The notes beneath the pieces are model-generated. The model did no database searches. It saw only the letters and a program-made list of their open reading frames with translations, and was not told where the DNA came from. Both the position numbers and the translations under genes were made by a program. Shown here in pieces: positions 25,492-33,467 of a stretch of DNA of 64,000 nt; positions within the stretch are counted from its first letter, which is position 1, and every line of letters starts with the position of its first letter. The stretch is from Shewanella corallii (GTDB lineage Bacteria; Pseudomonadota; Gammaproteobacteria; Enterobacterales; Shewanellaceae). The stretch covers positions 55,855 to 119,854 of the forward strand of contig NZ_JAKIKT010000010.1 of assembly GCF_023349125.1 (NCBI RefSeq). Reading direction: 5' to 3'.

Positions 25492-26538
25492 GTGTCTTAT
25501 CCTTATTCTGGCTCACCCGGTCGAGCTCTGATCAACAGTCAGGTTCCTGAGCAATATCATCAGGAGTCCAACCTGCCCAGCAGTATTTTGGATGACTTCC
25601 ATAATGCTGCCGCTGAAACAGAGTTTGAAGTCTCCGCAAATACCCGGCGAAACTACGCGACCAGCTTTTCGATTTTCCAGGATTATTGCCAACACCATGG
25701 TATGAGTGCGTTGCCGGCAGACCCGAGAGCAGTGATCTCCTTTATTGGTCATCAGAAAGATCTTTACCTGGAGTCCGGTGTTCAATTATCAAAGGCGACA
25801 CTGATCACCCGGCTCGCAGCCATCCGCTTTTACCATTTACAGGCAGGGTTTCGTACGCCAACGGATCATCCTATGCTGCTTCGAATTATGCGCGGCATCA
25901 GTCGTAACCAGTATCGACAGCAAGCTCATTATGATCAGCAGCCTATAATGTATACAGAGTTGGCCCGATTACTGGCTGCCGTAGATTCGCAGCAAAGTGG
26001 ACTGTTGAAAGTGCGAGATAAGGCTCTAATTACTTTAGGTTTTCAGGGTGGATTTCGACGCTCTGAATTAGCTTCATTACAAACCCAACATCTTACCTTT
26101 CTTCACGACAAGTTGAGAGTTCGGCTCGCCTTTTCAAAAAGTAACCAACAGGGGGGCAAGGAATGGAAAGACCTGCCCTACTCTGAGCAGTTCGCAGCGG
26201 CAGACTATGTTCGTCGCTGGTTGGAGATCAGCCAACTCAGTTCCGGCCACCTGTTCAGGTCCATCAGCCGATGCGGTAAATTTACCCGCCCCTATGAGCG
26301 CAAAATGCCAGGTAGCAGCGGTCGAAACTCAGGCTTTTTAAATGGTGATGACGTTTATCGTACTGTAAAAAAATATTGTAAAATTGCTGGCTTAGGCGAA
26401 TCCTGGTTTGGCGCACATAGTTTGAGAAGCGGCTGCGTCACTCAGTTGCATGAGAACGATAAAGACACACTTTATATTATGGGCCGCACAGGTCATACCG
26501 ATCCCAGGTCATTAAGACATTACCTTAAACCGAAATAA
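25492..26538 (+). CDS. Tyrosine recombinase/integrase (348 aa)
   Basis: The gene starts at GTG with GAGG six bases upstream. It has an N-terminal SAM-like core-binding domain (about 40-140, with NTRRNYATSFSIFQDYC) and a catalytic domain. The catalytic residues are Arg190 in FQGGFRRSEL, His309 and Arg312 in AHSLRSG, His335 in GRTGHTD and Tyr344 in LRHYLKPK, all near the C-terminus. Lys near 216 (FSKSNQQGGK) is also present, so the protein looks active. A perfect 32-bp palindrome lies 58 bases upstream, and the kinase-like gene starts two bases after the stop. No integrated element is visible around it. Confidence 0.82.
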   Translation: MSYPYSGSPGRALINSQVPEQYHQESNLPSSILDDFHNAAAETEFEVSANTRRNYATSFSIFQDYCQHHGMSALPADPRAVISFIGHQKDLYLESGVQLSKATLITRLAAIRFYHLQAGFRTPTDHPMLLRIMRGISRNQYRQQAHYDQQPIMYTELARLLAAVDSQQSGLLKVRDKALITLGFQGGFRRSELASLQTQHLTFLHDKLRVRLAFSKSNQQGGKEWKDLPYSEQFAAADYVRRWLEISQLSSGHLFRSISRCGKFTRPYERKMPGSSGRNSGFLNGDDVYRTVKKYCKIAGLGESWFGAHSLRSGCVTQLHENDKDTLYIMGRTGHTDPRSLRHYLKPK

Positions 26539-26540
26539 TT

Positions 26541-27587
26541 ATGCCCGGACATACTTATACAGAACTCCTTAGCCAATATTGGCCTGATGCGAAGCCAGAA
26601 TATATCGAAACCATCCAATCTTTATGGAGTGGCTATGGCGAACTGTTCAGAGTACGGGTCAAAGACCAAAGGTTTTGTGTAAAGTACATCCAACTGACTG
26701 ATAAAGCTGTTCATCCCAGGGGTTGGGATACGGATATAGGGCATCAGCGAAAATTACTCTCCTATCAGGTTGAAACCAATTGGTATGCTTTCCTGGCAAA
26801 TACTCAGTTGTCACTTCCACCTATCCCATCCTGTGTGGCACTGATTGATTTCGATTCCGGTCGTTTTATCATCATGGATGACCTTGAAAATCTGGGATAT
26901 TCCCCGACTTCTGAGACCAATGACAGGGGCAAGATTGAAAGTACGATAGAATGGTTAGCCATATTTCATGCAGCTTTTATGGTCGACACCCAGGTCTCCC
27001 CCGTACCAGATAAAAACCAGCTATTGTTGGCGCCAGCATCCAATCAACTCTGGCCTGAAGGTTTATGGCGGCGCGGTACCTATTGGCACCTCAGTACCCG
27101 CCCTGATGAATTCGCCTCCATGCCGGATTCTGAATTGAAACAGGCCGCAGCTGATATAGACATGAGTTTAAGCTCTGCCCGTTTTCAAACCCTGGTTCAC
27201 GGGGATGCCAAGCTGGCTAATTTTTGCTATCACAAGACTCAGGAGTCACGGGTTGCTGCAGTTGATTTTCAATATACTGGCGTAGGCATAGGGGTTCAGG
27301 ATTTGGCTTACTTTCTTGGGAGCGTAATGGATTCAGAGCAGTTGTTTCAGTCAGCTCCTGAGTTGCTGGATTATTATCTATCCCGGTTATCGGCTTCCTT
27401 GCAGAACAAATTTTCAGCAGCTGAGATTCGCGACCTTAATCAGGAATACCGTCAACTCTTCCCTGTAGCATGGGCAGATTTCGACAGATTCCTCGCAGGC
27501 TGGGCTGCAGAGCATCCAAAGTTGAACGCCTTTTCTGCTGCCCAGTGTGATAAAGCACTTAAAATAGTGTACGAAATCAAAGGGTAA
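26541..27587 (+). CDS. Choline-kinase/ecdysteroid-kinase-like phosphotransferase
   Basis: This 348-residue protein has an aminoglycoside-phosphotransferase-like fold. Lys48 in FCVKYI is the probable ATP lysine. The Brenner motif is LVHGDAKLANF with His220, Asp222 and Asn227. The Mg-binding Asp242 is in AVDFQYTGVG, followed by VQDLAYFLG as in CHK/EcKinase proteins. It should phosphorylate a small hydroxylated molecule; the substrate is unknown. It starts two bases after the recombinase stop, so the two form an operon. Pairing a DNA recombinase with a small-molecule kinase is unusual and has no obvious explanation. Confidence 0.75.
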   Translation: MPGHTYTELLSQYWPDAKPEYIETIQSLWSGYGELFRVRVKDQRFCVKYIQLTDKAVHPRGWDTDIGHQRKLLSYQVETNWYAFLANTQLSLPPIPSCVALIDFDSGRFIIMDDLENLGYSPTSETNDRGKIESTIEWLAIFHAAFMVDTQVSPVPDKNQLLLAPASNQLWPEGLWRRGTYWHLSTRPDEFASMPDSELKQAAADIDMSLSSARFQTLVHGDAKLANFCYHKTQESRVAAVDFQYTGVGIGVQDLAYFLGSVMDSEQLFQSAPELLDYYLSRLSASLQNKFSAAEIRDLNQEYRQLFPVAWADFDRFLAGWAAEHPKLNAFSAAQCDKALKIVYEIKG

Positions 27588-27699
27588 ATTCGGGGTAAAT
27601 TGCCCTTTTTGCCCGCTGAATAGATCGAACTTTACTCCATGACATTCCATATTGAGCTTGCAGTTGTTAAGCACATTATCGTTTCATGGAGAAAGTACA

Positions 27700-28233
27700 A
27701 TGATTAATAAATCCAACCTACTCAAAATCAGCTCACTGCTGTTAGCGACGTCGATGGCGCCATTGGCTCAAGCTGTTCCCTGGTGCCATGGCGGTACCAT
27801 AGTTCAAATCGCTGATGTTTCCTGGACTCAATCCCAGATTATGGCCAACTTTTCAGGTCCTATTCCCGGTGGTGTTGCCGACCCGGAATATTACACAGCG
27901 GCGACGGCCACCTTTAACTATGCCCAGACATTTGCCGGCGGCGGTGGAGGTTTCGGTGGATATAGTGTTCCGGGCTCAGGCCAGGTTCGGGTAAGACATT
28001 ACGCTCCTTACACCTTTACCAACATGGTGGGCCCTGGTTATTACTACACCAGTCAGGGTATCAAGTTTAAGCTGGACAAGTGTTATACCATCCCACCTAT
28101 GACGGCTCACCATGAACTGGAAGTTGCCCTGCCAGAGGATCCTGATGGTGGCGACATTAAAGTGACTCCTTTGGAGGGGCTGGAAGAGATGCCGCGCTAC
28201 TGGCGCGAAACCCGCGAGCGTGAACAGAGGTAG
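27700..28233 (+). CDS. Small secreted protein with WCxGG motif
   Basis: ATG at 27700 is used because GGAG lies just upstream and a signal peptide follows (LLKISSLLLATSMAPLAQA). A longer frame from 27652 would bury it. The mature part begins VPWCHGGTIVQIADVSW, then has Gly-rich GGGGGFGGY and a second cysteine (DKCYTIPP). The acidic tail ends in an Arg/Glu-rich stretch (RYWRETREREQR). No domain is recognised. The N-terminal W-C-x-G-G-x-[IV]-V pattern recurs in the secreted protein at 30501-30971, on the other side of the TPR gene. The protein is probably periplasmic or extracellular. Confidence 0.6.
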   Translation: MINKSNLLKISSLLLATSMAPLAQAVPWCHGGTIVQIADVSWTQSQIMANFSGPIPGGVADPEYYTAATATFNYAQTFAGGGGGFGGYSVPGSGQVRVRHYAPYTFTNMVGPGYYYTSQGIKFKLDKCYTIPPMTAHHELEVALPEDPDGGDIKVTPLEGLEEMPRYWRETREREQR

Positions 28234-28349
28234 CAATCTGTAAATATATATTGCTGCAATAGAAGGTATTTTTAGCCGATAACACTTAATCAAGGTGTCT
28301 GCGGGTGCTACAGTAATGACCACTGAATGCTCCCGGAGACACCTTTTTT

Positions 28350-30422
28350 ATGCGTCGTTACCTGGTAATTGGCTTAACTCTATTGGCGAATATCTCAACA
28401 GCAACAGAAGCGGACACTGATGAGGTATGCGTTAATGACCACAGGTCAGTAACAAAATCCATTGAGACTTGTCGCCGGGTATTGGCCGATAAAAATTTGC
28501 CTTTGGACACAGAGGTTAATGCCAGCATTAATCTGATTGCCCTGTATACCCGTAATGGTGATTTTGAGCTTGCTAATCAGATGGATGCCCGTCTGAATAA
28601 TCAGTTGGATAAAGAGCTGCTGACTCCTGAGCAGGCATTCAATTACCTCAGGCGCAGCGGGATTCTGGCCTATCGTCAGGGTGAATACGCGCAGTCACTC
28701 GGTCGGTTTCAAGCTGCAGAACGGATCGCTGAAGGTGAGCCACAACAGGCCCGGGTATTTAATGATCTGGGAACCGTTAATATGGCCATGGGGCAATTTT
28801 CCGATGCCCTGTCAGCCTTTCAATCCAGCCTGAAGATTAAACAGTCCCTGAACAACCCCATCAGTACCGCCGTCACATTTAACAATATTGGCACTGTTTA
28901 TCTGAAGATGTCTGAGTGGTCCGAGGCTGAGTTGTACTTCAAAAAAGCAGCGGATATTTATCGTGATAACGATGCCAGCAGCCGACTTTCCCATACCAAC
29001 GAAAATGTTGCTAAAGCGCTATTTAATCAGAGTAAATATCTGCAAGCGATCGATGTCCTTGAAGACAGTCTCAGTTACCACAGAGAGTCACAGGACAGGA
29101 CTGCCATGTTGCGAGTGCTTATCCACTTATCGGAAATCTATTTGGCGCTGGGTGATCCTGAATCTGCCGAGGGGCATTTGAAGCTGGCATCGGTAATAGA
29201 TACCGAGCTTGGACAGAATGCCCAGAGTATCCTGCTCAAGTTGGTTATGGGTAAGTTCCTCAGTAAGCAAGGCGAGTTTCAGCAAGCTGATGCGCTGCTG
29301 AATGCCGGGCTGGCCGCGGCCAAAACCGCAAGTGCTCCTGAAACCGTTAATGAATTTTATGATGCGCTGATAGCCAATGCAGAGGTGTATCATCGCTGGC
29401 AAACCAGTGCCGGGTACCTGAAAAGCAAGGCTCAGTTTGCATCCAGCCAATTTCAACAAACCTATGATGAAGCCCTGGCCAGAGTCAGAACTGAGTTTGA
29501 GTATGAGCAGCAGCAACAGGCGTACGAGATCCTCGCACAAAAGCACCAGATTAAAGCGCTGGAAGCCAACGACCGAAAGCATCAACTGATCTGGCTCACC
29601 GCATTTTCGTCTCTGGCGCTGATCTTATTGATGCTGATGATTCGTTACCAGCAACTTAAGCGTCGCACTGAAAAACAAGAACTTAACTCGCAGGTCGAGC
29701 TGCACCGAAGTCAGGTCAACGCTCTGGGTGTGTCGCTCGATTCGCTGCAAACAGCCATGAGTACACTGCATCAGGCGATGTTAGTTGCCGACAATCACGA
29801 CAGAGTGATTTTTGCCAATCAATCATGCTGCGCCATGTTGGAGATGTCCTCTGAGCAACTGGATAGCCTTGAGCTGAACAACTTAATTACCACGGAAAAT
29901 GAAAGCTTCTGGCTTAGTCTGTCATCGGATTCTGAATTGGACGAACTCAGGTTTCATGACATTAGGCTCAACACACCTGTGGGCGAAAAGCTGTGCCAGC
30001 TCGAGGTTTCCCATGTTGATGGTACAGGCTCGGTCACAGTGATCCGCTTTATGCAGGCCAATGATGATTCACTGCCCCATGCCACCGCCCTGCTCAGCGA
30101 AACAGAGTTTCATCAGCTGTTGGTCGACCTTATGGTCTATACCGTGGAGTCATGGGAGCAATCGACCCAACAAAGCCGTATAGAATTGGCGGAACAAAGT
30201 GGTATTTGGCGTGTTTCTATCGATGAAGGCAGACTCAGAACCCGCTCTCTGGACAGGTACCTGTCGATTCGAAGCCTGCCGAAAAAACCCAGATGGCGTG
30301 AGGTTCTTAGAACCGGCCACTATGTGCTGGCTGAGTGTGAACTGACAAAAGAAAGAAGAGAAGAGTTAGACGCCAAGCTGGAAAGAGTAAATCAACATCT
30401 CCACGCCAGGGCACTGCTATAG
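28350..30422 (+). CDS. TPR protein with membrane helix and PAS-like C-terminal domain
   Basis: This 690-residue protein has a signal peptide (to about 20). Six or more TPR units follow (about 50-340, such as NNIGTVYLKMSEWSEAELYF). A helical linker leads to one membrane helix (WLTAFSSLALILLMLMIRYQ, about 412-430), a coiled coil, and a PAS-like domain (about 465-560, MLVADNHDRVIFANQSCCAM). The last 120 residues are unassigned. The topology is a periplasmic TPR sensor with a cytoplasmic PAS-like domain, like TPR-type sensor kinases and cyclases, but no kinase, GGDEF or HTH output domain is visible. It may signal through a partner protein. Confidence 0.7.
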   Translation: MRRYLVIGLTLLANISTATEADTDEVCVNDHRSVTKSIETCRRVLADKNLPLDTEVNASINLIALYTRNGDFELANQMDARLNNQLDKELLTPEQAFNYLRRSGILAYRQGEYAQSLGRFQAAERIAEGEPQQARVFNDLGTVNMAMGQFSDALSAFQSSLKIKQSLNNPISTAVTFNNIGTVYLKMSEWSEAELYFKKAADIYRDNDASSRLSHTNENVAKALFNQSKYLQAIDVLEDSLSYHRESQDRTAMLRVLIHLSEIYLALGDPESAEGHLKLASVIDTELGQNAQSILLKLVMGKFLSKQGEFQQADALLNAGLAAAKTASAPETVNEFYDALIANAEVYHRWQTSAGYLKSKAQFASSQFQQTYDEALARVRTEFEYEQQQQAYEILAQKHQIKALEANDRKHQLIWLTAFSSLALILLMLMIRYQQLKRRTEKQELNSQVELHRSQVNALGVSLDSLQTAMSTLHQAMLVADNHDRVIFANQSCCAMLEMSSEQLDSLELNNLITTENESFWLSLSSDSELDELRFHDIRLNTPVGEKLCQLEVSHVDGTGSVTVIRFMQANDDSLPHATALLSETEFHQLLVDLMVYTVESWEQSTQQSRIELAEQSGIWRVSIDEGRLRTRSLDRYLSIRSLPKKPRWREVLRTGHYVLAECELTKERREELDAKLERVNQHLHARALL

Positions 30423-30430
30423 GAGATGAT

Positions 30431-30481
30431 AAAAGGCAGCTCCGAACCCGCTGTGGCGGTGGGCGTTAACGGAGCTGCAAA
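30431..30481 (-). terminator. Long hairpin, probable terminator
   Basis: GCAGCTCCG (30436-30444) pairs with CGGAGCTGC (30470-30478), with an inner CCGC/GCGG stem. On the minus strand CTTTTATC follows, which suits the gene ending at 30501. Confidence 0.5.
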
Positions 30482-30500
30482 AGACTATCGTTGATTAAAC

Positions 30501-30971
30501 TTACTTCTTCCGCTCCAGTTGCTTGGTTTCACGGCGTTCAACGGGCATTTCACACAAGCCGCAGGCAAATACCACCCCCTGCTTCACGCTGTACAACTCG
30601 TGATGATTTGGGTCGCCATCTCTGAAGCTCGCTGGCTCATAAAAGATAGGTTTAACCGTACCGTCATCGCCTCTGCCTACCCTGTAAGCAAATTGGCTGC
30701 AAAGGTTGGAGGATGCACTGCGACCAACGCCATATTCGTCATCAAACTGACCACAGGTTTTGGTGCTGACACCGTCATCACCGCCAGGGCATACGCCATT
30801 CTCTTCTACATAGTTGGCGTACCGCTGGAGCTGATTGCCGTGCAGGGTAAATTTTCCCAGCAGAACAACTCTGCCACCTTCACACCATTCAGTATCAATT
30901 GGTTCTTCATGTGCCTGAGCGAGGCCGATGACCCCCACAAGACCCGCTGCGAACATCCATGCATTGCGCAT
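30501..30971 (-). CDS. Small secreted Cys-rich protein with WCxGG motif
   Basis: This 156-residue protein has a signal peptide (MFAAGLVGVIGLAQAHE). The mature part begins TEWCEGGRVVLLGKF, the same W-C-x-G-G-x-V-V pattern as the protein at 27700-28233. Further cysteines (NGVCPGGDD, KTCGQFDDE, NLCSQFAYR, ACGLCEM) could form disulfides or bind metal. The tail is basic (ETKQLERKK). No domain is recognised. It is convergent with the TPR-PAS gene and shares its terminator region. Confidence 0.6.
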   Translation of the reverse strand: MRNAWMFAAGLVGVIGLAQAHEEPIDTEWCEGGRVVLLGKFTLHGNQLQRYANYVEENGVCPGGDDGVSTKTCGQFDDEYGVGRSASSNLCSQFAYRVGRGDDGTVKPIFYEPASFRDGDPNHHELYSVKQGVVFACGLCEMPVERRETKQLERKK

Positions 30972-31283
30972 AAGGTTACTCCCTTAATTTCAAGACCAAG
31001 TCTGACCCTAGAGAGTATTGCTGCACATTAGTATCATTTTTGCGGGTAAAAACAGGGAAAAGTTGAGCTATCCATTTGTTTTTAATTAGAAATAGGTGAA
31101 TGACGTCAACTTATGATTCAGGATGATGAAAGCAAATTCAGAACTCACTTCCAATTACTTCAATCACAACAGTTGCTTAAGAATTTGGATCAGGAAAAAT
31201 TTAACTTATCTTAACGTGCAATCCCATGGTTTGTTGCACTAGCATTAATTGTTTCATCCTAATTCCCACTTCAGGGAGGAATT
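30972..31283. other. Intergenic region upstream of the antiporter
   Basis: This 312-bp AT-rich divergent region should hold promoters for the secreted protein and the antiporter. One short reading frame is listed separately. No clear operator is seen. Confidence 0.4.
31113..31214 (+). CDS. Possible 33-residue small protein
   Basis: A frame beginning MIQDDESKFRTHFQLLQ and ending LDQEKFNLS lies upstream of the antiporter. Its hydrophilic helical composition is protein-like. The only upstream purine tract (AGGTGA) is 14 bases away, which is far. It may be a small gene, a leader peptide or chance. Confidence 0.25.
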   Translation: MIQDDESKFRTHFQLLQSQQLLKNLDQEKFNLS

Positions 31284-32552
31284 GTGTCCACATACCATCT
31301 GCTCTGTCTGTTGGCCGCGGTCAGCATTTTTATCGCCTATTTCAATCAGAAATTCAGCAAAGTACAAAACACCATTGCCATTACTGCAGCCGCTTTAATG
31401 ATTTCACTCGCTGTAGCTTTGGTTGGTCAGTTTGAACCCGCCCAACTTAAGATGATGGCAGGCGTGCTTCACAGTGACTTTGACTTCAGTGAATTCTTAC
31501 TCAGCGGGATTCTGGGCTTTTTGCTGTTCGCCGGAGCTTTGGGGATCAAACTGAATAACATGAAGGACCAGAAGTGGGAAATTGCGGTGCTTGCTCTGGT
31601 CGCAACCCTAACCTCCACCTTTCTGGTGGGATTTGCCCTGTACGGGATTTGCAATCTGATCGGCGTTCCGCTGGATCTGGTGTATTGCCTTCTGTTTGGA
31701 GCACTGATCTCCCCCACAGATCCTATTGCCGTACTTGCCATTGTTAAAAAGCTTCATGCTCCCCAGCGGATTTCGACTCAGATTGAGGGAGAGTCTTTGT
31801 TCAATGATGGCTTTGGTCTGGTGATTTTCGTGACTATTTTTACCATCGCCTTCGGCACCGAAACGCCGACCATTGGTGGGGTTACTGAATTGTTTTTGGT
31901 TGAGGCGATTGGCGGTATTTTCTACGGCATTTTGCTTGGCGCCCTGTTCCACTGGCTAATCAAAGGCACTGACGATCCTTATATGGAACTGCTGCTGACT
32001 TTACTGGTGCCATCGGCTGGCTATGCCTTTGCCGAGGTCATTGGTGTGTCAGGCCCGCTGGCTATGGTGATGGCGGGTATTTTGATTGGCAATATCACCC
32101 GGGAACAGGGGTTAACAGATGCGTCCAAGGTTAACTTAAACCATTTCTGGGAACTGGTAGATGAGTTCCTCAACGGTATTCTGTTCCTGATGATAGGTTT
32201 GGCCATGTTGACCTTTGTGTTCCACTGGCAGGATTGGATCATGATGGCTATCGCAATCCCTCTGGTGTTGGCCTGCCGCTATATTAGTATCAAATTCTGT
32301 TATCTGGGGCTGGAGCGATTCAGGATCTATAACCCTATGTCTGTGAAAATTCTGACCTGGGGAGGTCTGCGTGGTGGACTGGCTCTGGCGATGGCAATGT
32401 CCGTTCCTGCGGGGGTTATGGTGATCCCCGACAAGCAGATTGATGTGCGGGAAATACTGCTGGTGATGACCTATGCAGTCGTGCTGTTCTCGATTCTGGT
32501 TCAGGGCTCAACCATTACTCCCATGATTGAAAAAGCCAAGCGGCTCGAATAG
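31284..32552 (+). CDS. CPA1-family Na+/H+ antiporter (NhaP-like)
   Basis: This 422-residue inner-membrane protein has about twelve hydrophobic segments. Family motifs are LLFGALISPTDPIAVLAIVK, where the ion-binding Asp lies, and ESLFNDGFGLVIF, which matches the conserved ES(L)FNDG helix. LTWGGLRGGLALAMA near residue 355 carries the conserved Arg. It exchanges Na+ or K+ for H+ and serves pH and sodium balance, as expected for a marine bacterium. The start is GTG with AGGGAGGA upstream, and a strong terminator follows directly. Confidence 0.88.
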   Translation: MSTYHLLCLLAAVSIFIAYFNQKFSKVQNTIAITAAALMISLAVALVGQFEPAQLKMMAGVLHSDFDFSEFLLSGILGFLLFAGALGIKLNNMKDQKWEIAVLALVATLTSTFLVGFALYGICNLIGVPLDLVYCLLFGALISPTDPIAVLAIVKKLHAPQRISTQIEGESLFNDGFGLVIFVTIFTIAFGTETPTIGGVTELFLVEAIGGIFYGILLGALFHWLIKGTDDPYMELLLTLLVPSAGYAFAEVIGVSGPLAMVMAGILIGNITREQGLTDASKVNLNHFWELVDEFLNGILFLMIGLAMLTFVFHWQDWIMMAIAIPLVLACRYISIKFCYLGLERFRIYNPMSVKILTWGGLRGGLALAMAMSVPAGVMVIPDKQIDVREILLVMTYAVVLFSILVQGSTITPMIEKAKRLE

Positions 32553-32570
32553 TCAGCCCGGCGGAAGATA

Positions 32571-32597
32571 AAAAGGCGACCCGATGGTCGCCTTTTG
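32571..32597 (+). terminator. Terminator after the antiporter
   Basis: AAAAGGCGAC-ccgatg-GTCGCCTTTT is a perfect stem with a T run. Confidence 0.85.
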
Positions 32598-32649
32598 CTT
32601 TGTTCCTGAATCAAACGCTCATCCTGAGCATTTCAAATTGTGCTGTCGC

Positions 32650-32781
32650 TTAGAAGTCGAAGCGTACACCCAGAGACACTATGGTGTCGTCAAAGCTGTT
32701 GTACTGTGCCTGATCCGCGCACAATTGAGTTGCACAGGCAAAAGGTGATGAGCAAAATGTCAGCCGGTAGCGTTGCCGAGC
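32650..32781 (-). pseudogene. C-terminal remnant of an outer-membrane beta-barrel protein
   Basis: The minus-strand frame ends QYNSFDDTIVSLGVRFDF before a TAA. This is a typical last strand of an outer-membrane barrel with the C-terminal Phe needed for assembly. The frame is open for only 43 codons, and upstream sequence continues in another frame. The body of the gene is gone. It is probably a deletion scar of a porin-like gene between the antiporter and the acetyltransferase. Confidence 0.5.
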
Positions 32782-32849
32782 TCACCTCTATGATGAACGC
32801 TGTCCATTAACCCTTTTAGACTTTGCACCCAGCTTTAAAAAATTATTGT

Positions 32850-33392
32850 ATGAACATCCCCTGTAACTTCTGCTGGATTACTCCTGACGACCATAGCTCG
32901 CCTATACAAAATGAGCCCCAGCAAAATGAGAACCAGCAAAAACAGCAGTCCAGAGAGGTCAAAAAGCTGTATCAGGCCTATATGCCCTGGGCTAAACCAA
33001 AAGGCAGAGAAAAGCTAGCTATCGTCGCCATTAATGATCTGGACAACGAGGATACGGACCAGGCAGATAGCGATGACAAAAGGATAATTGCCGTGGTTCG
33101 CATTCGTCCAATCGGTGAGTTTGAGTTGGTAACAGGTATGCTGGTACATCCTGAGTATCGGGGACAGGGTATTGGCAATGATCTGCTTGAGTTCATTTCA
33201 CCTGAACTCACCTCAGGGAAAAGCTTTCTGTATGCCCTGCCTCACCTTGAAAACTATTACTCCCGTGCAGGGTTTCAGCTGCAGGCGATCGACACAGTGC
33301 CCAATGATATCGGTCAGCTCTATCTTAAATACTCAAGCCAAAAGCCTTTGGTATTAATGGGCTGGAAGGGCCAGCTCACGACTCCCTGGTAA
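32850..33392 (+). CDS. GNAT-family N-acetyltransferase
   Basis: This is a protein of about 180 residues. The GNAT acetyl-CoA motif A is GMLVHPEYRGQGIGNDLLEF. The preceding strands (RIIAVVRIRPIG) and following YALPHLENYYSRAGFQ fit motif B. An N-terminal Gln/Asn/Glu-rich insertion (IQNEPQQNENQQKQQS) is unusual. ATG at 32850 is used; a TTG at 32823 would extend it by nine codons, and no strong ribosome-binding site supports either. It transfers acetyl from acetyl-CoA to an unknown amine. Confidence 0.75.
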   Translation: MNIPCNFCWITPDDHSSPIQNEPQQNENQQKQQSREVKKLYQAYMPWAKPKGREKLAIVAINDLDNEDTDQADSDDKRIIAVVRIRPIGEFELVTGMLVHPEYRGQGIGNDLLEFISPELTSGKSFLYALPHLENYYSRAGFQLQAIDTVPNDIGQLYLKYSSQKPLVLMGWKGQLTTPW

Positions 33393-33413
33393 AGAGATAA
33401 AGCGATAAACAAT

Positions 33414-33433
33414 AAAAAGCCCGCCATTGATAT
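33414..33433. terminator. Bidirectional terminator
   Basis: AAAAAGCCCG and CGGGCTTT form a stem between the convergent acetyltransferase and S9 peptidase genes. Confidence 0.75.
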
Positions 33434-33467
33434 GACGGGCTTTGGTTATAGACCATCAGCAAAGAGT

